32,929 nt of DNA from Alphaproteobacteria bacterium (GCA_030425145.1 JAUHVK010000039.1:1-32929); one strand, 5' to 3'; shown: positions 7,920 to 16,448, counted from the stretch's first letter. Translations and numbers: made by a program. The notes: a model not told the origin generated them from the letters alone.

Positions 7920-9356
7920 TCAGTGCAGGGTTTTCAGCGCCTGATAAAGCGCCCGATAGCGCGCCAGCCGTGCATCAAGCGCCGCGGTTGGAACCGGATC
8001 AAACCAATCGGCAACCTCTGGTTGCTGGCCCAGATCCGACAGGCTCATCGCGCCCGTACCACAGGCGGCCAATCGCGCGGCACCCATCGCCGGGCCTGCA
8101 TCCGACCCGACCGTGCGCCCAATCCGCTGGCCCGTTGTGTTGGCAATCAGTTGTAGCAGGAACGGCGACTTGCTGCCCCCGCCGATGGCCGACAGGTGCG
8201 GCAAGCCGTTGATCGTGTCGCCGAAGCTCTCCACCGCATCGGCAAAGGTAAAGGCCACGGCCTCGACCACTGCGCGACACAAACCAGCGCGCGAGGTGGT
8301 ATCCTCCAGCCCAAAGAACCCGGCCCGGATATGTGGATCTCCATGCGGGCTGCGTTCTCCGGTGAGGTAAGGCAGGAAGATCGGAACACGGGTCGGATCG
8401 GCGCTTTCCGCAAGCGCCACCACATCGCCTGCACTGATGCCCAACTGCCCCGCCAGCCACGCAATGGGCCGCGCACCGTTCAGCATCGCCGCCATCTGGT
8501 ACCAGCGCTCCGGCACCGTATGCGCAAAGGCATGTACGAATTTCGCGGGGTTCGGGTGATAGGCGTCCCCGGCCACGAACAATTGGCCGGATGTCCCAAG
8601 TGAGATGAACCCGCGTCCCGGCTCGGTCGCACCTAGGGACACAGCCCCCGTCGCCGCATCGCCGCCACCGGCGACGACGGGAATACCGACCGGCAATCCG
8701 GTCTCCGCAGCGGCCGACGCCGTGATCTGACCAACCACCTCGTGCCCATCCGCAAGTCGCGGAAGCCAGTCCGGCGCGGTTGCGCTGGCGTAGGCCACCT
8801 CGGCGCTCCAGTCGCGCGCGCCCTGATCCAGCCACAGCGTACCCGCCGCATCCGACCGATCCGTCGCCAAGTCACCATGCAGTCGCAGACCGATGTAATC
8901 CTTCGGCAACAGCACGTGCGAGATCTGCGCATGAAGTTCGGGTTCTTCCCGCGCGACCCACATCAGCTTGGGTGCGGTAAAACCGGGCAGGGGCAGCACA
9001 CCGGAAATCGTCCCGATCTCCGGTAGCGCGGCTTGCAGGCGTGCGCAATCCTCGGTCGATCGGCTGTCATTCCACAGGATCGCCGGGCGCAGAACAGCCT
9101 GCGCAGCGTTCAACAGCACCGCTCCGTGCATCTGCCCGGACAGGCCCACTGCCTTGACCTGATCCAGCGACACAGCAGCGCCGACCTCGGCAACAGCGGC
9201 ACAGGTGGCAACCCACCATGCCTGCGGGTCCTGCTCGGACCAACCGGGATGCGGGGATTGAACCGCCAGATCGGCGGTGGCGGATGCGTGAATCGCCGTG
9301 CCGTCGGTGCAGATCACCTTGACCGCCGATGTACCTATGTCGATGCCCAGAAACAT
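7920..9356 (-). CDS. xylB: xylulokinase
   Basis: A 478-residue FGGY-family kinase of normal length. The phosphate-1 motif DIGTSAVK (residues 5-12), the substrate motif GQMHGAVLL and the C-terminal adenosine loop (AIGGGSKSPFLLQLIAN) are all present. It phosphorylates D-xylulose to xylulose 5-phosphate for the pentose phosphate pathway. Its place upstream of the regulator fits oxidation of D-arabitol to xylulose by MtlK. It is transcribed in the same direction as the smo genes but is separated from the regulator by about 150 bp with operator-like sequence. A divergent aminotransferase gene lies 111 bp upstream. Confidence 0.92.
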   Translation of the reverse strand: MFLGIDIGTSAVKVICTDGTAIHASATADLAVQSPHPGWSEQDPQAWWVATCAAVAEVGAAVSLDQVKAVGLSGQMHGAVLLNAAQAVLRPAILWNDSRSTEDCARLQAALPEIGTISGVLPLPGFTAPKLMWVAREEPELHAQISHVLLPKDYIGLRLHGDLATDRSDAAGTLWLDQGARDWSAEVAYASATAPDWLPRLADGHEVVGQITASAAAETGLPVGIPVVAGGGDAATGAVSLGATEPGRGFISLGTSGQLFVAGDAYHPNPAKFVHAFAHTVPERWYQMAAMLNGARPIAWLAGQLGISAGDVVALAESADPTRVPIFLPYLTGERSPHGDPHIRAGFFGLEDTTSRAGLCRAVVEAVAFTFADAVESFGDTINGLPHLSAIGGGSKSPFLLQLIANTTGQRIGRTVGSDAGPAMGAARLAACGTGAMSLSDLGQQPEVADWFDPVPTAALDARLARYRALYQALKTLH

Positions 9357-9369
9357 GCCGAAGCATTAC

Positions 9370-9382
9370 GTCAGCGCTAACA
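9370..9382. promoter_or_regulatory. palindromic operator-like site upstream of xylB
   Basis: GTCAGCGCTAAC is a 12-base palindrome with one mismatched pair around AGCGCT, similar to common LacI-family operators. It lies 13 bp upstream of the xylB start in the divergent gap with the aminotransferase gene, so it could control either gene. It differs from the smoE operators, so a different regulator is possible. Confidence 0.4.
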
Positions 9383-9467
9383 TTGACGCAAGTCACCTGA
9401 TCGCGTCGTGGAACTGGCGCAGCCCGATCAGTCGAGCTAGATAGATTCCAACACAAGGGAGGTGGAT

Positions 9468-10682
9468 ATGAGCAGTCTTGACGCGAAATTCGCACGGCTG
9501 GGTGCCGACAACGCACCGGGGCAGGAGGTCCGCCAGAATGCTGACGACCTGAAATCGGTGATGCGCGGGGAAAAGATACCCGGCGTTCCGGTGGATTTCT
9601 CGCATGGCGACGTCGATGCGTTCGAACCGACACCGGGCGCGCGCGCCGCGTGGGAAGCCGGGTTCGAAGAGGGTGGGTCTCAGGCCTATACCGAATACCG
9701 TGGCGCCGCCGCGATCCGCGAAGACGTTGCCGCCAGCCTTGCCGCCTTCACTGGCGCACCGGTCGATCCGGTGGATGAACTGATCATCACCCCCGGCACA
9801 CAAGGGGCGCTGTTCCTCGCCCTTGGCGCGACAGTGGATCGCGGCACCAAGGTTGCCATCATGGAGCCGGATTACTTTGCCAACCGCAAACTCGTCGCTT
9901 TCTTCGGCGGAGAGATCATGCCGGTCGCACTGCACTACCACGACGCCGCCCCGCAGCGCGGCCCAGACCTCGGCCAGTTGGAAGCAGCGTTCAAAGCCGG
10001 GGCCGAAGTGCTGGTCTTTTCGACCCCCAACAACCCCACAGGCGTGGTCACACCCGAAGACACGATCACCGAAATCGCCCGCCTCGCGGCAGAGAACAAC
10101 GTAACCGTGATCGTCGACCAGCTCTATTCCCGCCTGCGCTACAGCGGCGAAACCTACACCCACATGCGGGCCTGTGCCAAGCGACCCGAGAACCTGATCA
10201 CGATCATGGGGCCGTCGAAAACCGAATCCCTCAGCGGCTTCCGCCTTGGCGTTGCGTTCGGCTCGGCAGCCCTGATCGACCGGATGGAGAAACTGCAGGC
10301 CATCGTGTCGCTGCGAGCCGCAGGTTACAGCCAGGCCGCGCTCAAGACGTGGTTCCACGAACCCGAAGGCTGGATGGAGACCCGCATCGCCCAGCACGAG
10401 GCGATCCGCGACGACCTGCTCAAGATCTTCCGGGATGCCGGTTTCCCGACTGCGTCTCCGCAGGCAGGCAGCTACCTCTTCCCGGAACTGCCGGAACTGG
10501 TGGTGTCGCCCGAGGACTTTGTTCGCCTTCTGCGCCTTCAGGCCGGGGTCACGGTCACGCCGGGGTCTGAATTCTCACCGCACACCCATTCCAGCGTGCG
10601 GTTGAACTTCTCACAGGATCACGCGGCCTCGGTCGCTGCAGCACACAGAATTGTCGAAATGGTCGAAAGGTACCGCGCATGA
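9468..10682 (+). CDS. class I/II PLP aminotransferase
   Basis: A 404-residue fold-type I aminotransferase. The PLP-binding elements are STPNNPTG (185-192), VDQLYSRL with Asp217 and Tyr220, and the Schiff-base region MGPSKTESLSGFR with Lys251 and Arg259. The ATG at 9468 has GGGAGG five bases ahead, so the in-frame GTG at 9462 is rejected. The stop overlaps the aspartate dehydrogenase start by four bases (ATGA), showing tight coupling. Inference: the two enzymes could shuttle amino groups, the aminotransferase making or using aspartate and the dehydrogenase recycling it to oxaloacetate and ammonia. The true amino donor and keto acid cannot be read from the sequence. Confidence 0.85.
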   Translation: MSSLDAKFARLGADNAPGQEVRQNADDLKSVMRGEKIPGVPVDFSHGDVDAFEPTPGARAAWEAGFEEGGSQAYTEYRGAAAIREDVAASLAAFTGAPVDPVDELIITPGTQGALFLALGATVDRGTKVAIMEPDYFANRKLVAFFGGEIMPVALHYHDAAPQRGPDLGQLEAAFKAGAEVLVFSTPNNPTGVVTPEDTITEIARLAAENNVTVIVDQLYSRLRYSGETYTHMRACAKRPENLITIMGPSKTESLSGFRLGVAFGSAALIDRMEKLQAIVSLRAAGYSQAALKTWFHEPEGWMETRIAQHEAIRDDLLKIFRDAGFPTASPQAGSYLFPELPELVVSPEDFVRLLRLQAGVTVTPGSEFSPHTHSSVRLNFSQDHAASVAAAHRIVEMVERYRA

Positions 10683-11482
10683 AGATCGGAATTGCAGGAC
10701 TGGGCGCCATCGGGCTGCACGTCGCGCAGGAACTTGACCGGGGAGGCATCCCCGGTTGCGAATTGGGTGGCATCAGCGCCCGCAATGCAGACCGCGCCGC
10801 CGAGGCCAACGCGACCCTGTCGAAACCCGCCCCGGTCTATTCTCTGAGCGAACTGCCAGACCATTGCGATATCGTCATCGAAACCCTGCCACCGCAGCTT
10901 TTCATGGATTTGGCTGTGCCGACCATCGAAGCGGGCAAGGAACTGATCGTTCTGTCCGCCAGCCAGTTGATGGGCCAGCACGCGCTGCTTGACCGGGCCG
11001 CGGTAACCGGGGCCAAGGTCCTCATCCCTTCGGGCGCGATCCTTGGCCTCGACGCGATCAAGGGGGCAGCGGTCGGCAACCTGAAATCGGTTGTGATCGA
11101 AACCCGTAAACCCGTCCCGGGCCTCGCCAAAGCGCCTTACGTGATCGACAACAACATCGACCTCAGCAACCTGACCGAACCGAAACTGGTTCTAGGCGGC
11201 GCTGTCACCGATGTGGCCAAAGTCTTCCCGGCCAACGTCAACGTCGCGGTTGCTGTCAGCCTTGCAGGCTTCGGCACCGACAAGACCCGCATGGAAGTCT
11301 GGGCCGATCCGTCGCTGGAAAAGAACCAGCACACCGTCCGCGTGGTCTCGGACTCGTCAGACTTCACCATGACGATCCAGAACCGTCCGACCGAAGAAAA
11401 CCCGGCCACCGGTAAGATCACCGCGCTCAGCGTGATCGCAATGTTGCGGCAGAAAACGTCAGTGCTTCAGGTGGGAACCTGA
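10679..11482 (+). CDS. nadX: L-aspartate dehydrogenase
   Basis: A 267-residue protein of the aspartate dehydrogenase family. It has an N-terminal Rossmann motif GIAGLGAIGLHVAQ (4-17), a central AspDH domain with FPANVNVAVAVSLAGFG, and the C-terminal signature NPATGKITALSVIAMLR. The reaction is L-aspartate + NAD(P)+ giving iminosuccinate and then oxaloacetate + NH3. Iminosuccinate could also serve NAD synthesis, but no nadA or nadC is nearby. Its 4-base overlap with the aminotransferase argues for a catabolic or amino-group-recycling role here. The gene symbol follows family usage only. Confidence 0.85.
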   Translation: MKIGIAGLGAIGLHVAQELDRGGIPGCELGGISARNADRAAEANATLSKPAPVYSLSELPDHCDIVIETLPPQLFMDLAVPTIEAGKELIVLSASQLMGQHALLDRAAVTGAKVLIPSGAILGLDAIKGAAVGNLKSVVIETRKPVPGLAKAPYVIDNNIDLSNLTEPKLVLGGAVTDVAKVFPANVNVAVAVSLAGFGTDKTRMEVWADPSLEKNQHTVRVVSDSSDFTMTIQNRPTEENPATGKITALSVIAMLRQKTSVLQVGT

Positions 11483-11486
11483 CGGG

Positions 11487-11618
11487 TCAGTCGCCCAAAC
11501 GCACATTGGAAGGGGAGGCGCCCCGTTCAGCGGCGCTGAACCCCATCTGATCCAAAATGTAGCTTGCGCCAACGGCGATCACGGCGATGGCGATAAATCC
11601 AAGTAGCATGGCTTTCAC
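11487..11618 (-). CDS. 43-residue single-pass membrane protein
   Basis: This reading frame starts with GTG overlapping the TGA of the WD40-cytochrome gene (GTGA). AGGAGAG lies about 7 bases ahead, and the frame runs 43 codons to TGA. The product begins with a basic residue and a hydrophobic segment (MLLGFIAIAVIAVGASYIL, about residues 4-22) and ends in a polar tail (SAAERGASPSNVRLGD). I read it as a small membrane protein with its C-terminus probably in the periplasm. Translational coupling ties it to the formate dehydrogenase gamma and WD40-cytochrome genes. A second in-frame ATG three codons on could be the start. Function unknown; I have a weak recollection of similar short proteins in roseobacters. 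Confidence 0.65.
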   Translation of the reverse strand: MKAMLLGFIAIAVIAVGASYILDQMGFSAAERGASPSNVRLGD

Positions 11619-12919
11619 TGCGAGCTCTCCTCAGGCGCGGTTTCTTTGCGCAGGTAGGTCACGAGATCAGCGCGGTCCTGCGCGCCCGTGATCCGCTGCA
11701 TCGGCATCTTTGTACCGGGAATGTAGTGCTCTGGACCGATGTCGAAAAGGGCGTCAATCGTGTCATCGTCCCAGATGATATCCGACCCGTTCAGCGCGGC
11801 GGAATAAGTATAATCCTCAACCGTCCCGGCGCGTCTGCCAAAAAGGTCGTAAAGGCTCGGCCCGGCGCGTCGTGCGCTGCCCGGCGTGAGCGTGTGGCAG
11901 ATCGAACATTTCCGCATGAACTGTCGTTCGCCATTGGGCATCGTATCGGCAGCCTGAAGGAAAGACGGCGATCCGGTGGCCATCGGATCGGCCTCGCCCA
12001 TCGCGTCGATCGGCCAAGAATACATGCGCGGGTCAAGGCCGCCCGCGTGAATGTTGGTGCCGTCGTTCGAAAACGCCAGCGCCCAGATCGGACCACGTTC
12101 TGTGGCGCGGAAATCGCGCGCGATGCGCCAGTCGTGGGTGTCCACCACCATGATGTAGCCTTCACCGTCCCCAACCGCGAGCATCGCCCCGTCCGGGCTG
12201 GTCGCCATCGACAGGATCGGCCTCCGCTCCAGCGTCAGGTCGGCAATCGTGTCCCCTGTCGCAATGTCCAGAACCCGCGTGCCGCCATCGACAGCGCCGT
12301 AGGCAAGCCAACCCGCGTCCTCGTTCAGCTCCAGCTCATTTACGCCGAACCCGTGTTCGATCACTCGCTGGCGCTCGCTGTTGATACTGAGATCCCAAAG
12401 CCGGATGCTGCCATCCGCAGATGCGGAATAAAGACCCGTGCCTTCATCGGTGAAAGCCACGTCATTCACCGGCCCGCTATGCCCGGTCAGGAAAACCGGC
12501 GCACCGCCGTCCACGGGCCAAAGACCGATACTTCCGTCCCAAGAAGCAGAGGCCACGGTAGCCCCGTCCGGCGACAGGGCCAAGGAAACCACCTTGCCCT
12601 TGTGTCCCTCTAGAACCGCCTGCGCGGTGCCGTCTGTCCCCCAGACGCGCAGAGTAAAATCGTCGCCGGCAGAATAGACCCGGCCATCCGGCGCAAAGAC
12701 AACGGCGTTGACCGCCGCTTCATGCCCGTCGAACCACAAGGGGGTCTGGTCCGACCAAAGCCCCACCGCGTTGTCGAAACTCACGGTGGCGATCTGGTCT
12801 GTCTCGGACACGGCGATCCCCATGATGGGGCCGCCATGACCTTGGAGTGTGAAAAAATCACCTGCGGCCCCCGAGGTTGCCCAAAGCAGGGCCGCAGATG
12901 TGGCCAAAGCCGTGCGCAT
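11615..12919 (-). CDS. exported WD40 propeller fused to cytochrome c
   Basis: A 434-residue exported protein. The signal peptide (MRTALATSAALLWATSGAAG) is followed by about seven WD40-type repeats across residues 20-305, with recurring GH...V..V.F.PDG...SAS.DG.IRLW units. A C-terminal monoheme cytochrome c domain carries CSICH at 338-342 and a likely Met ligand in GTKMPMQ (405 or 407). The ATG at 12919 is preferred over an upstream GTG because the signal peptide follows immediately. It begins 1 bp after the gamma-subunit stop, so it belongs to that operon. The propeller may be a protein-docking platform for a periplasmic heme that exchanges electrons with the formate dehydrogenase module; that is inferred from neighbours. 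Confidence 0.86.
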   Translation of the reverse strand: MRTALATSAALLWATSGAAGDFFTLQGHGGPIMGIAVSETDQIATVSFDNAVGLWSDQTPLWFDGHEAAVNAVVFAPDGRVYSAGDDFTLRVWGTDGTAQAVLEGHKGKVVSLALSPDGATVASASWDGSIGLWPVDGGAPVFLTGHSGPVNDVAFTDEGTGLYSASADGSIRLWDLSINSERQRVIEHGFGVNELELNEDAGWLAYGAVDGGTRVLDIATGDTIADLTLERRPILSMATSPDGAMLAVGDGEGYIMVVDTHDWRIARDFRATERGPIWALAFSNDGTNIHAGGLDPRMYSWPIDAMGEADPMATGSPSFLQAADTMPNGERQFMRKCSICHTLTPGSARRAGPSLYDLFGRRAGTVEDYTYSAALNGSDIIWDDDTIDALFDIGPEHYIPGTKMPMQRITGAQDRADLVTYLRKETAPEESSQ

Positions 12920-12920
12920 G

Positions 12921-14171
12921 TTACTCGGCGGGGGTTGCACCGCTGGGTGCCTTGTTTTCCCGCTTCTTCACTTCCTCGACCCACAGGCTGTGGTGCTCTT
13001 TGGCCCACTGTTCCTCAACCATGCCAGTGCCCATCGCATCATAGGCGCCTTCCATGCCGACCGAGCCGATGTAGATATGCGCGAGGATGATCGCCATCAG
13101 AACAAAGCTCACGATGGCGTGCCACAGCTGCGCGTACTGCATCTCTTCATGCGGAGTGAGCGTTTCCGGCAGGATACCAAAGCCCATCATCTCGGGCAGG
13201 CCAGTGCCGTTCAGCAGGGTGAACGTTTTGGCGAACAGAGGCAGCTCAAACGGGAAGAGCAGAGACAGACCCGAAATCGAGATCGAGCCGCCCAACACGA
13301 TCACTGACCAGAAGATCAGCTTTTGACCTGCGTTGAACTTCTTGGCCGGGGGATGCCCACCGCCAAAGAGACCACCACCTTTGGCAATCCATTTGATGTC
13401 TGTCTTGTCCGGGATGTTGTGGACGACCCACATCACGAACACCATCACCAGCGCCAGCATGAAGGCCCAGGACACGTTGTTGTGCACCCATTTCGACACC
13501 GAGGCCAACCAGGCATAGCTTTCATGGCCAAATGTCGGGATCAGGAATTTGCGGCCCATCAGCGAAATCAGCCCGGTGATCCCCAACAGAATGAACGACC
13601 CCGCCAGAAGCCAGTGGCCGAAGCGTTCGAAATTCTTGAAGCGCTCAATCCGGCGTCCTGTCTTTTCGCCGTCGATCATCACCCGACCGCGCAGCAGGAA
13701 GAACAGGGCCAACGCGCCCAGCGTGCCCAGAAGCAGGTAGCCGCCATAGGTCAGAAGCGGGCCTTCGCGGAACTGCAACCACCACATGCCACGGTCCTGG
13801 ATCAGCACATTGGATGCCGGTCCACGCGATTGTGTCGTGATCTCTGCCGCGTTGAAGCGCATACCGCGCCACAGGTCGGGGTCCGAGGCGCCGCCCAATG
13901 TGCCAAGCTGGTCGCTAAGTCCAGCCGCAGCCGATGGGTCACCAACGTTTTCAGAGCGGTAGGTGTTGTCGACCTGCAAGCCCTGCTGACGCCGCATGAT
14001 GTCCTCAAGGGTGGTCGCGCCACCAGTGGCCGTGCGATCGATTTCGGGCTCTGCTGCAACAGAACCGGCGTCTTGCGCGTTGGCCTGTGTCGGGACGATC
14101 CCCGACGCCAAGAGCGAAAACGCGAAAACGGCCATGATGCAACCAAGGAACAAGTGTCGAATGTCACGCAT
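12921..14171 (-). CDS. fdoI: formate dehydrogenase gamma subunit (cytochrome b556)
   Basis: A 416-residue membrane diheme cytochrome b of the FdnI/FdoI family. It has a signal-like N-terminus (to about residue 33), a periplasmic segment of about 100 residues, then about five transmembrane helices at roughly 140-160, 187-208, 230-253, 284-305 and 345-370. Candidate heme ligands are the histidines in RFGHWLL, VVHNIP, LWHAIV and LAHIYIG. It anchors the periplasmic alpha/beta pair and passes electrons to quinone. It is unusual in being about 2.7 kb and two opposite-strand genes away from fdhAB. AGGGAGGACGCAGGA precedes the ATG, with a stem-loop further upstream. Confidence 0.9.
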   Translation of the reverse strand: MRDIRHLFLGCIMAVFAFSLLASGIVPTQANAQDAGSVAAEPEIDRTATGGATTLEDIMRRQQGLQVDNTYRSENVGDPSAAAGLSDQLGTLGGASDPDLWRGMRFNAAEITTQSRGPASNVLIQDRGMWWLQFREGPLLTYGGYLLLGTLGALALFFLLRGRVMIDGEKTGRRIERFKNFERFGHWLLAGSFILLGITGLISLMGRKFLIPTFGHESYAWLASVSKWVHNNVSWAFMLALVMVFVMWVVHNIPDKTDIKWIAKGGGLFGGGHPPAKKFNAGQKLIFWSVIVLGGSISISGLSLLFPFELPLFAKTFTLLNGTGLPEMMGFGILPETLTPHEEMQYAQLWHAIVSFVLMAIILAHIYIGSVGMEGAYDAMGTGMVEEQWAKEHHSLWVEEVKKRENKAPSGATPAE

Positions 14172-14367
14172 TTCCTGCGTCCTCCCTATCGAGCGTTCGA
14201 AACGCTCCGGCTTGCGAATTGCAGTCTTTATGAGTCAGGCTTGACCGAGTTTTTAAGCGATTAGGGTGCCCGAAACATGGGCGAACCATATACCTTTGCA
14301 AGGATACTCAAGATAGTGCCAACAGCAAGCCATTCTGCGACAATCAGTGGGGGCAAAACACGGCTTT
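14172..14367. other. divergent intergenic region
   Basis: About 195 bp separates the gamma-subunit gene (minus) from the cardiolipin synthase gene (plus). Promoters for both directions must lie here. I see no clean -35/-10 pair. CATAAAG on the minus strand is a weak -10 candidate. A stem-loop is listed separately. Confidence 0.4.
14191..14207 (-). promoter_or_regulatory. TTCGAA-centred stem-loop in the fdoI leader
   Basis: GAGCGTTCGAAACGCTC forms a 7-bp stem (GAGCGTT/AACGCTC) around a 3-base loop, 20 bp upstream of the fdoI start. Its TTCGAA core resembles the tandem palindromes near 24.7 and 28.1 kb. It may act in the mRNA leader or be a member of that repeat family. Confidence 0.45.
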
Positions 14368-15771
14368 ATGGCTGATTTTCTGACATTTTCCAACGCAGCC
14401 ATCGCTGCTGTCCTGGGCGTGTTGGCTCTGGTGGCTTCGTACCGGGCATTGCTGACCTCGCGGACCCCGCAGGGGGCGACGGCATGGATTCTGCTGATCC
14501 TGCTGTTGCCCATTCTCGGAATATTGCTCTACCTCGTGTTCGGGCATGCGGATTACAGGAAATTCGAACGGGAACGCAGCAAGTCGGACAAAGGCATGTT
14601 CGACATGGCCTTGGAGACCGATGTCACCCACGCGCCCTCCCGGCTCGACACCTTCGCCCGCATCGCGCGGCTTCCAGTCACCGACGGCAACGCCATGTCG
14701 CTTCTGGTGGATGGCCAGGCCACTTACGAGCACGTGCGCGGCGCGATCCGGTCTGCAGAGCGGACGCTCTACGTGCAGTTCTACTCGATCGCGGATGACG
14801 ACATTGGCGGCGCGCTGCGCGATGCGTTGATCGAAAGGGCGCAGGCTGGGGTGTCGGTCTGGCTTCTACACGACGAATTGCCGTTCTTCGGCTTGCCGCG
14901 GCGGTACAAGCGCGCGTTGGAGGAGGCGGGCGTCCGTATTGCCCGCCCCAAGGGACCAAGCCGCCTGCTTGGTCCGTTTCAATTCAACTTCCGCAATCAC
15001 CGCAAACTGGTGGTGGTCGACAACAGCGTCGCCTTCACGGGGGGGCTGAACGTGTCGAAAGCCTATGTCGGGCGCGATCCGTCCATTGGCCCTTGGCGCG
15101 ACACCTTTGCCCGGTTCGAAGGGCCAGTGGTGGCGCAGCTTTCGCTGCATTTCGCGTCGGACTGGATGTGGGCCACCGGCGAAGACCTGCGCGACACCGC
15201 CGCCGCCACTCCTGAGGAAACCGGCACGCTGAGGGCGGTGGCGCTGGCATCGTCTCCGGCCGAAGAGATTGCCGCCGGAAACCTCTACTTCATCGCACTT
15301 GCTCATGTCGCGCAAACGCGCCTGTGGATCTCGACGCCGTATTTCGTGCCGGACCGTGATGTGCTGACCGCGCTGCGCTTTGCTGCGCTGCGCGGGGTCG
15401 ATGTGCGCATCCTCGTGCCGGCGCGGGGGGATCACTACATCACGTATTTCGCCGCGATGGCCTATTTCGACGACCTGCGCTCGGTAGGGGGCGAGGTCTG
15501 GACCTATGATCCGGCGTTCATCCATCAGAAGGTCGCGCTGGTGGACGACGACATCTGCTCCATCGGTACGATCAATCTCGACATCCGATCCGGTGTGCTG
15601 AATTTTGAGCTGACAGTCCTGCTGGAAGGCAAGAGCGCCGCGTCCGAGGTCGAAGACATGCTCATCGCCGATTTCGCTCAGGCGACCTGCGTTGAGGTCG
15701 ACCTGTCGGATCGCAACCTGATCGTCGGAATGCTGGCGCGTATCGCGCGGCTGTTTGCGCCGGTGCTGTGA
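14368..15771 (+). CDS. cls: cardiolipin synthase-like phospholipase D protein
   Basis: A 467-residue membrane-bound phospholipase D superfamily enzyme. Two N-terminal transmembrane helices (IAAVLGVLALVASYRALL and WILLILLLPILGILLYLVFG) are followed by two HKD motifs: HRKLVVVD (His211, Lys213, Asp218) and HQKVALVD (His386, Lys388, Asp393). Length and layout match bacterial cardiolipin synthases, which condense two phosphatidylglycerols into cardiolipin and glycerol. The ATG at 14368 is used; a GTG at 14347 would add seven residues, and neither has a clear ribosome site. It is coupled to the next gene by stop/start overlap. Other PLD activities cannot be excluded. Confidence 0.87.
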   Translation: MADFLTFSNAAIAAVLGVLALVASYRALLTSRTPQGATAWILLILLLPILGILLYLVFGHADYRKFERERSKSDKGMFDMALETDVTHAPSRLDTFARIARLPVTDGNAMSLLVDGQATYEHVRGAIRSAERTLYVQFYSIADDDIGGALRDALIERAQAGVSVWLLHDELPFFGLPRRYKRALEEAGVRIARPKGPSRLLGPFQFNFRNHRKLVVVDNSVAFTGGLNVSKAYVGRDPSIGPWRDTFARFEGPVVAQLSLHFASDWMWATGEDLRDTAAATPEETGTLRAVALASSPAEEIAAGNLYFIALAHVAQTRLWISTPYFVPDRDVLTALRFAALRGVDVRILVPARGDHYITYFAAMAYFDDLRSVGGEVWTYDPAFIHQKVALVDDDICSIGTINLDIRSGVLNFELTVLLEGKSAASEVEDMLIADFAQATCVEVDLSDRNLIVGMLARIARLFAPVL

Positions 15772-16448
15772 TGCGGATCGCAAGCTACAACATCCGCAAG
15801 GCGGTGGGGCTCGACTGGCGACGTGATCCGCTGCGGATCATCCGGGTACTGGCCGATCTCGACGCAGATGTGGTGGCGCTTCAGGAGGCGGACAAGCGGC
15901 TGGGTGCGCGGCCCGCTGTGCTGCCCGAAGACGCGCTTTTCGATCTGACCGGGCTGCGGGTGCTCAACGTCACCAATGGTCCAAGCTCGGGCTGGCATGG
16001 CAACGCGTTACTCGTTCGCGAGGGCTGGCGGGTTGGCGAGACAGAGCGGCTCAGCCTGCCGGGCATCGAACCGCGCGGGGCACTGATCGCCGATCTGGAA
16101 GGGCCGGGGGCGCAACTGACATTGGTTGGCACTCATCTGGGCCTACGCCGGGGCTGCCGCCAGTTGCAGTTGGCGCATCTTCTCGAGGAGTTGGACGCGC
16201 GGACGGGCAGGGCAGTGATCGCCGGGGATTTCAACGAATGGTCGCCGCGCATCGGCTTCGACATTCTGGAACATGCATTCGACGTCATCAGCCCCGGCCG
16301 CAGCTTTCACACCTCGCGCCCGATTGCGCCGCTGGACCGCTTTGCGGTGGGGCGGGATTTGCGGGTGTCCGGGGCCGGGGTCTTGACCGAGGGTGAGGCG
16401 CGCCGCGCGTCTGACCATTTGCCGGTCTGGATGGACCTCGACATCTGA
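15771..16448 (+). CDS. endonuclease/exonuclease/phosphatase family protein
   Basis: A 225-residue EEP-superfamily phosphodiesterase. It shows the successive metal and catalytic motifs SYNIRKA near the N-terminus, ALQEAD, GTHLGL, GDFNEW and the C-terminal SDHLPVW. It has no signal peptide or membrane helix. Its ATG overlaps the cls stop (TGATG), so the two are co-translated, and this pairing suggests a lipid-related phosphodiester substrate. The exact substrate is unknown; members include DNA repair nucleases, sphingomyelinases and inositol phosphatases. Confidence 0.85.
   Translation: MRIASYNIRKAVGLDWRRDPLRIIRVLADLDADVVALQEADKRLGARPAVLPEDALFDLTGLRVLNVTNGPSSGWHGNALLVREGWRVGETERLSLPGIEPRGALIADLEGPGAQLTLVGTHLGLRRGCRQLQLAHLLEELDARTGRAVIAGDFNEWSPRIGFDILEHAFDVISPGRSFHTSRPIAPLDRFAVGRDLRVSGAGVLTEGEARRASDHLPVWMDLDI

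Noticed and set aside
9393-10397. Minus-strand frame of 334 codons across the aminotransferase gene
   Set aside because: Antisense to a gene with PLP motifs; no start signal or domain.
9468-10682. Assignment of the aminotransferase as BhcA of the beta-hydroxyaspartate cycle
   Set aside because: BhcA belongs, to my knowledge, to a different aminotransferase class, and no aldolase, dehydratase or iminosuccinate reductase genes are next to it.
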